A stretch of DNA of 64,000 bases from Bradyrhizobium sp. NP1 (GTDB taxonomy: Bacteria; Pseudomonadota; Alphaproteobacteria; Rhizobiales; Xanthobacteraceae), in assembly GCF_030378205.1 (NCBI RefSeq), contig NZ_CP127385.1, positions 7,648,922-7,712,921 of the forward strand, in the 5' to 3' direction. The translations under genes and the position numbers were made by a program. Below the pieces are notes generated by a model, which was given only the letters and a program-made list of their open reading frames with translations, was not told the DNA's origin and did no database searches. This document shows positions 26,099 to 34,610 of the stretch, one piece after another (within the stretch, counting starts at the first letter, position 1; each line of letters begins with the position of its first letter).

Positions 26099-27979
26099 CT
26101 AGATCGCGACCTGCCTGCCGATCTCGACCACCTGGTTGTTGGGCAGGCTGAAGAAGTCGGAGACATGCACGGCGTTGCGCTCCATTGCGACGAAAAACCG
26201 TTCCTGCCAGGCCGGCAATCCAAGGCCGTCCTCACGCCGCACGACAGTCTCATGCCCGACATAGTAGGTCACGTCATCAAGATCGACCTCGCAGCCGAGC
26301 GACTTGCTGGCAGCCAGAACCTCGGGGATGTTCGGGCGCTCCATGAATCCGAACGAGGCCTCGACGCGCCAGAAATTCGGAACGACTTCGCTGACGGTGA
26401 TGCGATCACTCTCGGAAACCCGGGGAATCTGCATCACCTGCACGCGCACCACGACAAGGCGCTGGTGCAGCGCGCGGTTGTGCTTGACATGCCAGAGCAT
26501 GACCGGCGGCGTGCCCTCCGTAAGGCGGGTGAGGAATACCGCCGTGCCCGGCACGCGGGGAACCGCTTCCGCCGCGATCTTCTTCATGAAGTCCGGCACC
26601 GCGACGATCTGCTCGCGCAGGCGCCCGGAAACCGCTGCCGCGCCGCGGTGCCAGATCCACATGATCGTGTAGACGCCGGAAGCGAGGATCAGCGGCACGT
26701 AGCCGCCCTCCGCGACCTTGGCGAGGTTCGCCAGGAAGAACGCGCCGTCGATCGTCAGGAACACGGCGGCGGCGGCGGCCGCGGCCACCACGTTCCAGTG
26801 CCAGATCTCGCGCATGGCGATGAAGAGCAACGCCGAGGTCATCAGCATGGTCAGGGAGACGGCGATGCCGTAGGCGGCAGCCAGATTGTCGGACTTGCGG
26901 AAATAGACCGTCAGCCCCACGGTCGCGAGCATCAGCAGCCAGTTCACGGTAGGCACATAGATCTGGCCGTATCCTTCCGATGACGTCTGCTTGATCTGCA
27001 GGCGCGGCAGCCATCCGAGCTGGATCGCCTGCCGCGTCATCGAGAAGGCGCCGGTGATGATCGACTGGCTCGCGATGATGGTGGCGACGGTTGCGAGAAC
27101 GACCATCGGCAGCAGCAGGCCTTCGGGACACAGCCGGAAGAAGATGTTGCCGTCGGTGGGCGCGCCCTCCAGCACCAGCGCGGCCTGCCCGGCGTAGTTC
27201 AGGATCAGGCTCGGAAACACGATGGCAAACCATGCGAGGTTGATCGGCCGCCGGCCGAAATGTCCCATGTCGGCATAAAGCGCCTCGGCGCCGGTGACGC
27301 AGAGGAAGACGGCGCCGAGCACGAGAAAGCCGGTCATGCCGCTGGAGAACAGATAGTTCAGCCCGTAGACCGGATTGATCGCGGCGAGCGCGGACGGATG
27401 CTTGACGAGGCCGGCGATGCCGAGCGCCGCGATGGCGACGAACCACAGCAGCATCACCGGCCCGAACAGGTGCCCGATCGCCGACGTGCCGTTCGATTGC
27501 AGCGCAAACAGCGTCACCAGGATGACGACCGCGGCGGGGACGATGTAGGGATCGAACGTCGAAGTCACCATGTTCAGCCCTTCGAGCGCCGACAGCACCG
27601 AGATGGCGGGCGTGATGGTGCCGTCGCCATAGATCAGCGCGGCGCCGAACAGCCCGACCGCCACGATCGCCGGCCGCTGGTGCTTCTTGATCCCGAGCAG
27701 CGCCATCAGCGCCAGGATGCCGCCCTCGCCGTCATTGTCGACCCGCATGGCGAAGCAGACATATTTGACGGTCGTGATGATGAAGAGCGTCCACAAGACA
27801 AGCGAAAGCGCGCCGAGGATCGCGAGCCGGTCCGGCCCCTGCGGCGCCGTGCCCAGAATCGCCTTGAAGGTATAGAGCGGGCTCGTTCCGATATCGCCGA
27901 AGACGATGCCTAGCGCGGTCAGCGCCAGGACGGGAAGACGGCCTGAAGGCAGGTGCGGACGGGAGGTAGCCGAAGACAT
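26099..27979 (-). CDS. kup: KUP-family potassium uptake protein
   Basis: The 626-residue protein matches the family length. It starts with TALGIVFGDIGTSPLYTFK, the Kup hallmark, followed by about twelve membrane helices including DNDGEGGILALMALL, IYGDGTITPAISVLSALEGL and FVLGAVFLCVTGAEALYADMGHFGRRPI. A cytoplasmic C-terminal domain of about 170 residues ends in SDFFSLPNNQVVEIGRQVAI. It imports K+ with protons at the inner membrane. ATG at 27979 is chosen because GGAGAATC lies before it and it fits the family start; the frame is open to 28084. Confidence 0.95.
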   Translation of the reverse strand: MSSATSRPHLPSGRLPVLALTALGIVFGDIGTSPLYTFKAILGTAPQGPDRLAILGALSLVLWTLFIITTVKYVCFAMRVDNDGEGGILALMALLGIKKHQRPAIVAVGLFGAALIYGDGTITPAISVLSALEGLNMVTSTFDPYIVPAAVVILVTLFALQSNGTSAIGHLFGPVMLLWFVAIAALGIAGLVKHPSALAAINPVYGLNYLFSSGMTGFLVLGAVFLCVTGAEALYADMGHFGRRPINLAWFAIVFPSLILNYAGQAALVLEGAPTDGNIFFRLCPEGLLLPMVVLATVATIIASQSIITGAFSMTRQAIQLGWLPRLQIKQTSSEGYGQIYVPTVNWLLMLATVGLTVYFRKSDNLAAAYGIAVSLTMLMTSALLFIAMREIWHWNVVAAAAAAAVFLTIDGAFFLANLAKVAEGGYVPLILASGVYTIMWIWHRGAAAVSGRLREQIVAVPDFMKKIAAEAVPRVPGTAVFLTRLTEGTPPVMLWHVKHNRALHQRLVVVRVQVMQIPRVSESDRITVSEVVPNFWRVEASFGFMERPNIPEVLAASKSLGCEVDLDDVTYYVGHETVVRREDGLGLPAWQERFFVAMERNAVHVSDFFSLPNNQVVEIGRQVAI

Positions 27980-28322
27980 TGGATTGAGATTCTCCGCATG
28001 AGGTGCGATCGAGGGCGGCCGCCTGGTTGGCGCTTTCAGGCCGATGCTAGCGCCCCTCGGACAAAGCCCGATGACGCCTGCCATCGTCCAACTATGGCGC
28101 CGCGCATTGCAACGACAAAGGCCGCGTCTCCTTCACGCGCATGGCTCTGCTCGTCGCCATCCTGCACCAACCCTTGTCAGCCCGGACAGACTGACCATAA
28201 TCGGAAATTGCCGGGCGGGCTGAATTTACCAGCACAACAATATGTGCGCAGCACAATAAGAGAATCTGCGACCCGCTCAAAAGAACGCCGGGGCCCTTAA
28301 CCGGTGCAGACAGGGGAAACGC
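27980..28322. other. 343-bp divergent intergenic region
   Basis: This separates kup from the CocE/NonD hydrolase gene. It must contain both promoters. I see no clear palindrome or known box. A near-repeat (CCAGCACAACAA and GCAGCACAATAA, about 28229-28258) is the only pattern noted. Confidence 0.4.
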
Positions 28323-30152
28323 ATGACCAGAACCGCAACAAAAATCGTCGTCGCAGGCCTGATCGCCGCCAGCACGTCCGCCACAAGCAGCATGGCGGCG
28401 CAATTGGCGACAGGGCCGTGCAACGTGACGGCCGAATATGACGTCCCCGCGCGCATGCGCGACGGCACCATTCTGATGGCCAATGTCTGGCGACCGAAGG
28501 AGCCGGGCAGCTATCCGGTGATCCTGATGCGGCTGCCCTACAACAAGGATCTCGGGCAGATGAACGTCTACGCCAAGCCCGAAATCTACGCCTCGCACTG
28601 CTACATCGTGGTCACGCAGGACATCCGCGGTCAATACAAGTCGGGAGGCGTATTCTATCCGTTCCGTCACGAGGCGGACGACGGCTATGACAGCGTCGAA
28701 TGGGCGGCGAAGCTGCCGGGCTCGACCGGCAAGGTCGGCATGTACGGCTTCTCCTATGTCGGCGCGACGCAGTGGCTGGCGGCGACGAAAAAGCCACCGT
28801 CGCTGGTCGCGATTTCGCCGGGCCATACCGCATCCGACTACTACGACGGCTGGACCTATGCAGGCGGCGCGCTGAGCCAGGCCTTCATCCAGTCGTGGCC
28901 GCTGACGACGATCGCGCTGACCGGCACCCGCCGGCTCGGCGATCAGGACGTCACCGATCGCATCATCAAGGGGCGCGACACCGCGCAGCAGACCTACGCG
29001 GCGTTGCCGCTCGCCCGATACACCTGGCTGTCGACGGACGACAAGCGTGTCGCGCCGTATTATCTCGACTGGCTCCGCAACGAGTCGCGCAACGATTACT
29101 GGAAGCAATGGAGCATTCGCGACCGCTATCAGGACATCACCGTGCCGGCGCTCAGCATGGCCGGCTGGTACGACGTGTTCCTGAAAGGCGGAATCGAGAA
29201 CTTTACCGGCATGCGCGCCCGCGGCGGCTCGGAGGTCGCGCGCAAGGGGCAGAAGCTGATCATCACGCCCTATGTCCACATCCCCTGGACGCGCACGGTC
29301 GGCGAGATCGACTTCGGTCCCGAGGCGGAGAACCAGCACGACAGTGTCCAGCTGCGCTGGTTCGACCACTGGCTGAAGGGTGTCGACAACGGCATCGACC
29401 GCGAGCCGCCGGTGAAGCTGTTCGTGATGGGCGCCAATGCCTGGCGCGAAGCCACGGACTGGCCCGTGCCCGGCACGCAGTTCACCTCGTTCTATCTGGA
29501 GAGCACGGGTGCTGCGAACTCCAGCTTCGGCAACGGCAGCCTGAGCCGCACCGCGCCGTCGGCAGCGCAGCCAGCCGATCGCTTCGTCTATGATCCGGCC
29601 AATCCGGTGCCAAGCCGCGGCGGCAACTCCTGCTGCTCGATTGCGTTTGCGCCGGTCGGCCCGTTCGACCAGGCCGCGATCGAGCAGCGCTCGGACGTGC
29701 TGGTCTATTCGACCCCGCCGCTCGCCGAGGACACCGAGATAACGGGACCGGTCACGGTCGATCTCTATGCCTCAAGTTCGGCCGTCGACACCGACTTCAC
29801 CGCCAAGCTGGTCGATGTCCATCCCGACGGCAAGGCCTACAATGTCAGCCAGGGCATCATTCGCGCGCGCTACCGCGACTCGCTGGAGAAGGCAAAACCC
29901 CTGACCCCGGGCGAGGTCACCGCGTTCAAGATCGAGATGATGCCGACCAGCAACGTGTTCAAGGCGGCACATCGGATTCGCCTTGAAATCTCCAGCAGCA
30001 ACTTCCCGCACTACGATCGCAACCTCAACACCGGCGAGCCGATCGCGAGCGGCGAGAAGGCCAAGCGCGCCACGCAGACGATCTATCATGAGCCGCAGCG
30101 GCTCTCGCGGATCGTGCTGCCGATCATGCCGCAGCCGCTGAAAACGCAATAG
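28323..30152 (+). CDS. Secreted CocE/NonD-family X-Pro-dipeptidyl-peptidase-like hydrolase
   Basis: The 609-residue product has a signal peptide (about residues 1-25). The CocE/NonD alpha/beta-hydrolase domain follows, with the oxyanion segment MRLPYNKD, the nucleophile elbow GMYGFSYVGATQWLAA (GxSxxG) and the PALSMAGWYDVFLKG motif. The C-terminal X-Pro-dipeptidyl-peptidase jelly-roll domain runs from about 440 (TPPLAEDTEITGPVTVDLYASSSAVDTDFTAKLVDVHPDG). The family includes cocaine esterase and glutaryl-7-ACA acylase, so an exported esterase or amidase is likely. A perfect 15-bp hairpin follows the stop. Confidence 0.9.
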   Translation: MTRTATKIVVAGLIAASTSATSSMAAQLATGPCNVTAEYDVPARMRDGTILMANVWRPKEPGSYPVILMRLPYNKDLGQMNVYAKPEIYASHCYIVVTQDIRGQYKSGGVFYPFRHEADDGYDSVEWAAKLPGSTGKVGMYGFSYVGATQWLAATKKPPSLVAISPGHTASDYYDGWTYAGGALSQAFIQSWPLTTIALTGTRRLGDQDVTDRIIKGRDTAQQTYAALPLARYTWLSTDDKRVAPYYLDWLRNESRNDYWKQWSIRDRYQDITVPALSMAGWYDVFLKGGIENFTGMRARGGSEVARKGQKLIITPYVHIPWTRTVGEIDFGPEAENQHDSVQLRWFDHWLKGVDNGIDREPPVKLFVMGANAWREATDWPVPGTQFTSFYLESTGAANSSFGNGSLSRTAPSAAQPADRFVYDPANPVPSRGGNSCCSIAFAPVGPFDQAAIEQRSDVLVYSTPPLAEDTEITGPVTVDLYASSSAVDTDFTAKLVDVHPDGKAYNVSQGIIRARYRDSLEKAKPLTPGEVTAFKIEMMPTSNVFKAAHRIRLEISSSNFPHYDRNLNTGEPIASGEKAKRATQTIYHEPQRLSRIVLPIMPQPLKTQ

Positions 30153-30172
30153 GAGCGGACACGGACGACAAG

Positions 30173-30215
30173 CCAAAGCGCGGTGGCGGCTCGACCTGAA
30201 GCCACCGCGCTTTGG
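30173..30215 (+). terminator. Perfect 15-bp inverted repeat after the CocE-like gene
   Basis: CCAAAGCGCGGTGGC and its exact complement GCCACCGCGCTTTGG are separated by 13 nt, 20 bp after the stop codon. There is only a short T run within the stem end, so it may work as a terminator in either direction or as an mRNA-stabilising hairpin. Confidence 0.65.
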
Positions 30216-30347
30216 GCCGCGGCCGCTCACCTGCTTCGGCGATGACCACGCGATTTTGAAGGAAGTTTGCGGGAAGAAACGCGGCACGCCCGGCGTCATG
30301 AATGCTGGTCATCCGACCGCAGGACTCACGTACCGTTCAGCCTTCTC

Positions 30348-31148
30348 ATGCATACGCAAGCCGATCCCACCACCGCAGCCGCGCCGGCCGACAGCGGCAT
30401 CGCCCTGCACACCTTCGGTCGACGAGACCGGCCGCCACTGTTGCTGATCCATGGCATCGGCATGGGTCACCGGTTATGGCTTCGGCAGATCGACGAATTC
30501 AGCGCAACCCATTTCGTCATTGCCCCGGACCTGGCCGGCCTCACCTCGCCCGCCCGCGACGTCCCCATCGATATCGCGCTCGTGGCGCAAAGCCTTGCAA
30601 AGGCGCTGCGCTCGCTGGGCGCCGTCGAGCTTTCCGTGTGCGCCATCTCGGCCGGCGCAAGCGTGGCGCTCGGGCTTGCGCTGCTTGGCAACGTCCGTAT
30701 CCGGCGGCTGATGCTGTCAGCGCCGCAGGCCCGGGCGCCGCGGATCGCGCTCGGCCTTCAAATCGCGATCTGCGCCGCGATACCGGAATCGGCGCTCGTG
30801 AAGGCTGCGGTGAAGGCGATCGGCGGCGGTCCCGACATCGCCGCGGCTGCCGCGGAAGACCACCGCGCCCTCGGCAAGCGCGGCCTGCTTGGCGCGATGG
30901 CGGCGCTCTGACGGCTGGATCTGCGACAACGTCTTCGCGAGATCGATATCCCGACCTGGGTTTTCTGCGGCTCGAACGACCGCGTGAACCTCCCGGCGGC
31001 GCGCGCGATTGCGGCCGCAATGGCGCGCTCCGTCCTGCGCGTCGAGAATGGAATGGGTCACCTGTGGAACGTACAGGACCCCGTTCGATTCAACCGCGCG
31101 ATGCGAGAGGCGATGAGCGGCGACTATCCGAACAACGTGGCAGGTTGA
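30348..31148 (+). pseudogene. Alpha/beta-hydrolase gene split by an in-frame TGA
   Basis: The frame opens at ATG 30348 and shows an alpha/beta-hydrolase fold: PPLLLIHGIGMGHRLW (oxyanion), then a nucleophile elbow CAISAGAS. It meets TGA at 30909-30911 just after GLLGAMAAL. The same frame continues without a shift for 78 more codons and contains the missing part of the fold: RLDLRQRLREIDIPTWVFCG, the acid region SNDRVN and the catalytic histidine NGMGHLW, ending at TGA 31146-31148. Family members often have Trp at the stop position, so TGG to TGA is the likely change. The truncated product lacks the catalytic acid and histidine and should be inactive. Confidence 0.8.
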
Positions 31149-31213
31149 GCGCGCCTCGCGCTGCTCCTGTCCGCCGTGACGTCAGGGTTGGCTGGCGCGC
31201 CCGAAAGGAGGCG

Positions 31214-31786
31214 TCACGTCGCGCCGGCGACGATCCTGCGCGCCTTTTCCAGGAGTGCGAACAGCCGGTCATACTCCTCGGCCGTCAATCCGTCGCGCAG
31301 CGGCTGCTCGGTCGCCATCGCCAGCCCATGCATTTCCAGCATCAGCTTCTCGCCGGCGGGCGTGAGAAACAGCGAGTTGCGGCGACGGTCGCTTGGCGAA
31401 CGGCCGCGGATGGCAAGCCCCCGCGCCTCGAGCCCATCGACAATGGTGACGATGGCGGATTTGTCGAGATTGCCGATCCGCGCCAACTCGGCCTGGGAGT
31501 AACCCGGATTGGCCGAGATCAGCACCATGACCGTCAGCGAGCCCGGACGCAGGCCGTAAGGCAGGAACACGTTGGCGACGCGCTCGCTCAGGAGATGATG
31601 CAGCCGGCGGACCTGAAATCCGAGCCGCAGCGCATGCAGGCCGAGCTGGATGTCGCCGTCCTCGGCTTCGTTCTTGGCGTCAGGGCGCGGCAGTTCCGAT
31701 GCGTCCAGCGTGCTCAAAAAGCAGGGTCCTCTCTCGGTTCGAAATATCCGGCGCTTATGGCCCCAAACTCGGCTCGATTCAACCAT
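31214..31786 (-). CDS. MarR-family transcriptional regulator
   Basis: The product has up to 190 residues. The core GLHALRLGFQVRRLHHLLSERVANVFLPYGLRPGSLTVMVLISANPGYSQAELARIGNLDKSAIVTIVDGLEARGLAIRGRSPSDRRRNSLFLTPAG (in part) is the winged helix-turn-helix of MarR regulators, including the DxRxR wing (SDRRR). Two starts are possible: ATG at 31786, or TTG at 31717 preceded by GAGAGGA. It is divergent from the UGSC/TrxR operon with a 20-bp dyad between them, so it probably represses that operon and itself, with an aromatic or thiol-reactive ligand as inducer. Confidence 0.85.
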   Translation of the reverse strand: MVESSRVWGHKRRIFRTERGPCFLSTLDASELPRPDAKNEAEDGDIQLGLHALRLGFQVRRLHHLLSERVANVFLPYGLRPGSLTVMVLISANPGYSQAELARIGNLDKSAIVTIVDGLEARGLAIRGRSPSDRRRNSLFLTPAGEKLMLEMHGLAMATEQPLRDGLTAEEYDRLFALLEKARRIVAGAT

Positions 31787-31792
31787 CGTAAT

Positions 31793-31812
31793 ATAATCTG
31801 TAACCAGATTAT
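31793..31812. promoter_or_regulatory. 20-bp dyad, probable MarR operator
   Basis: ATAATCTG-TAAC-CAGATTAT has perfect 8-bp arms. It is 6 bp from the MarR ATG and 113 bp before the divergent operon, as expected for a MarR-family operator. Confidence 0.7.
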
Positions 31813-31925
31813 CTGATTGACAACCAATTTTGCTGGCGCATTATTGGGCGACGACAGCGAAAAGCAGCACATACAGGCGAAATATCGCGCCGTTGAGTGG
31901 GATTGGGCTTGGGTAGGAGACAACA

Positions 31926-33593
31926 ATGAACATTGCGGTTCCCGCGCCGTCGATCGTCAAGGACAAGATGATCTGCTTCAATCCGGTTGGTTTTCCACCG
32001 AAAATCAACAAGAAGCGCCTGGCGCCCCGCCTCGATGCCCTCGACGGCAAGACGATCTATCTGGTCGACAGCCGCTTCGACGATTCAATCGACCTCCTGA
32101 AGGAGGTGGAGCGCTGGTTCGTGAACCGCATGCCCGGCGTGCGCGTGAAGCTCGTCTCGCTGGCCGGCTATTACGGGCGCGACGATCAGGAGCTGTGGAA
32201 CCGGATCAGGGCTGACGGCGATGCCGCCATTATCGGCGTTGGGCATTGCTCGACCTGCGCGCCGGCGGTGGCGACCCACGCCGTCACCATGGAGACCCAG
32301 TTCGGCATTCCGACGGTCGCGCTGCACACAGCGACCTATGACCGTGTCGTGCGCTCGGTGACGCGCATGGCGGGGCTCGCCGATGCGCCCGCCGTCTTCG
32401 TCCCGCAGCCGGTGATGGGCAAGAGTGCTGCTGAATTGCGCGCCTATGTCGAGGGCGCCGATCCCGTGACCGGACGGCCCGTGATGGCCGAGATCATCGA
32501 GGCGCTGACGACTGCGCTCGCGGGAACGCAGCCGGTCGAGATCGAGCGCACCACGCCGCGCCTTCTCGAGCCCGCCGCCGAGGAGGAGCTGCATGAGCTG
32601 TTCCTGCGCAACAACTGGACCGACAAGCTGCCGATCATTCTGCCGACGGAGGAGCGCGTCGCGGCGATGCTGGCGGCGACCAGCCAGCCGGCCGACAAGG
32701 TGGTCGGCCGCATGCAGCCGACGCATAACCGCGGCCCCTGGGAATACACGGTCGAGAAGGTCGCGGTGAACGCGGTGATGGCCGGCGCCCGGCCGGAATA
32801 TTTCCCCGTCATCCTCGCGCTCGCGGCCTCGCAGATCTCGGCGCGCGGCTCGACGTCGAGCTCGGGCTCGGCGATGGTCGTGGTCAACGGACCGATCCGC
32901 AACGAGATCGGGATGAACTGCGGCATCGGCGCGATGGGTCCCTACAACCACGCCAACGCGACCATCGGGCGCGCCTATGGGCTGTTGTCGCAGAACCTGC
33001 AGGGCGGCTCGGTGCCGGGCGACACCTTCATGGGCTCGCTCGGCAACGCCTACACCTATAACAACATCACCTTCGCCGAGAACGAGGAGCGCAGCCCCTG
33101 GGAGCCGCTGCATGTGCAGCGCGGCTTCAAGGCCGAGGACAGCGTCGTCAACGTGTTCTTCGGCTGCCGTTCCACCAGCTTCGGGCTCGGCCTGCGCAAG
33201 GACTACTGGCGCGAGCACGTGCGCGACATGCTGGTCGCGGTCGACACCGTCACCGCGCCCTGCCTGTTGCTCGACCCGATCACCGCGCGGCAGTTCATCG
33301 ATCGCGGCGGCTTCGACGCCAAGGACAAGCTGATCCGCTTCGTCCACGAGACGGCGCAGATGCCGGCGGGCCGCTACTGGGACATGCAGCTCGTGCAGAA
33401 CTACATCTATCCGAACGCGACGCTCGGCGTCGAACCGCTGGCGACGCGGGCAAAGGCCGCGCCCGACCAATTGATCCCGATGTTCCTGGAGGGCGAGATC
33501 AATGTCGTCGTGGTCGGCGGCGAGGCCAATGGCTACTGGCAGATCATGGGCGCCAAGCTTCGCGCGCAGGTATCGGTCGACGACTGGCGCTAG
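31926..33593 (+). CDS. UGSC-like CxxC protein (cysteine form of a seleno/redox family)
   Basis: The 555-residue soluble protein has an N-terminal domain whose redox-like motif CSTC (Cys108-Cys111) lies in GVGHCSTCAPAV. This position and spacing fit the UGSC motif family, where the first residue may be selenocysteine. A second, larger domain (about 225-555) contains MNCGIGAMGPYNHANATIGRAYGLLSQNLQGG, FFGCRSTSFGLG and a final VVVVGGEANGYWQIMG, with conserved-looking cysteines. I do not know its reaction. It is followed 15 bp later by a thioredoxin-reductase-like gene, so a dithiol reduced by that flavoprotein is a reasonable model. It is the first gene of a seven-gene operon. Confidence 0.7.
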   Translation: MNIAVPAPSIVKDKMICFNPVGFPPKINKKRLAPRLDALDGKTIYLVDSRFDDSIDLLKEVERWFVNRMPGVRVKLVSLAGYYGRDDQELWNRIRADGDAAIIGVGHCSTCAPAVATHAVTMETQFGIPTVALHTATYDRVVRSVTRMAGLADAPAVFVPQPVMGKSAAELRAYVEGADPVTGRPVMAEIIEALTTALAGTQPVEIERTTPRLLEPAAEEELHELFLRNNWTDKLPIILPTEERVAAMLAATSQPADKVVGRMQPTHNRGPWEYTVEKVAVNAVMAGARPEYFPVILALAASQISARGSTSSSGSAMVVVNGPIRNEIGMNCGIGAMGPYNHANATIGRAYGLLSQNLQGGSVPGDTFMGSLGNAYTYNNITFAENEERSPWEPLHVQRGFKAEDSVVNVFFGCRSTSFGLGLRKDYWREHVRDMLVAVDTVTAPCLLLDPITARQFIDRGGFDAKDKLIRFVHETAQMPAGRYWDMQLVQNYIYPNATLGVEPLATRAKAAPDQLIPMFLEGEINVVVVGGEANGYWQIMGAKLRAQVSVDDWR

Positions 33594-33608
33594 CCGCGGG
33601 GAATCGCC

Positions 33609-34610
33609 ATGCAGGACGCCGATGTCGTCGTGATCGGGGCCGGTGTCGCGGGCCTCACCGCCGCCGCGATCGCGGCGAAGCATGGGCTTTCCACGCTGGT
33701 CATCGAGCAGCTCGCGCCCGGCGGCCAGGTCGCGACGATCGAGAACGTGCAGAACTTTCCTGGCTTTCCCGACGGCATCGCCGGCTACGAGCTCGGTCCT
33801 CTGCTGCAGCAGCAGGCCGAGGCGGCCGGCGCGCTGATGCAGCTCGACACGGTTTCCGCCATCGCCGCTGACGGCGCGTCTTACCGGGTGACCTGCGCGG
33901 GCGAGACGATCGCGGCGCGCGCGGTGATCATCGCGGCCGGCTCGTCGCTGCGCAAACTCGGCGTATCAGGCGAGAGCGAATTGACCGGCCGCGGCGTGTC
34001 GCATTGCGCGGCCTGCGATGGTCCCCTGTTCAAGGGCAAGCCTGTCGTCGTCGCCGGTGGCGGCGACTCCGCGTTCGACGAGGCGGCGACACTCGCGGGC
34101 TTCGCCTCCGAAATCCTGATCGTGCATCGGGGACCTCATCCGCGCGCGCGCCGCCCGGCGGTCGAGCAGCTCGCGGCGAAGCCCGATGTCACGATCATGG
34201 CGGAGGCCGAGATCGCGACGATCCATGGCGCGACAAGCGTCACCGGCGTCGACGTCAGGACCCGTGACGGCACGCTGCATAAGGCATGCAGCGCCGTGTT
34301 CGGCTATGTCGGCTTGCAGCCGCGCACCGGCTGGCTGGACGGATTTGTCGCAACCGACACCGAGGGCCGCATCGTCACCGACGCCATGATGCAGACCTCG
34401 CGTCCCGGCGTCTTTGCCGCTGGCGACATCCGCGCCGGCGCGGTCTGCCTGCTCGCCGCCGCCGCCGGCGATGCCGCCACGGCTGCGACCGCGGCCGCCC
34501 AATACCTGCACGCCGGACCGCAACGATCCGGCGAAAACAAGACAAAGCGATCACCGGGAGGAACTGCCATTGCTGATGGTGAGCGGAGCCGCGTCGCCTC
34601 AGGAGGTTGA
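33609..34610 (+). CDS. Thioredoxin-reductase-like FAD/NAD(P)H flavoprotein
   Basis: The 333-residue protein has the FAD-binding motif VVIGAGVAGLTAA (residues 7-19) and the redox-active disulfide CAAC at 133-136 (SHCAACDGPLFKG). The NADPH-binding motif VVVAGGGDSAFDEA follows, and the C-terminal FAD motif is TSRPGVFAAGDIR. This is the low-molecular-weight thioredoxin reductase fold. Being inside this operon, 15 bp after the UGSC-like gene, it is more likely a dedicated reductase for that protein than the housekeeping TrxB. Its C-terminus overlaps the start of the MFS gene. Confidence 0.9.
   Translation: MQDADVVVIGAGVAGLTAAAIAAKHGLSTLVIEQLAPGGQVATIENVQNFPGFPDGIAGYELGPLLQQQAEAAGALMQLDTVSAIAADGASYRVTCAGETIAARAVIIAAGSSLRKLGVSGESELTGRGVSHCAACDGPLFKGKPVVVAGGGDSAFDEAATLAGFASEILIVHRGPHPRARRPAVEQLAAKPDVTIMAEAEIATIHGATSVTGVDVRTRDGTLHKACSAVFGYVGLQPRTGWLDGFVATDTEGRIVTDAMMQTSRPGVFAAGDIRAGAVCLLAAAAGDAATAATAAAQYLHAGPQRSGENKTKRSPGGTAIADGERSRVASGG

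Noticed and set aside
32085..33683. 532-codon open frame antisense to the UGSC-like gene
   Set aside because: It has Arg/His/Asp-rich composition typical of antisense shadows in GC-rich genes and lies entirely over a well-supported gene.
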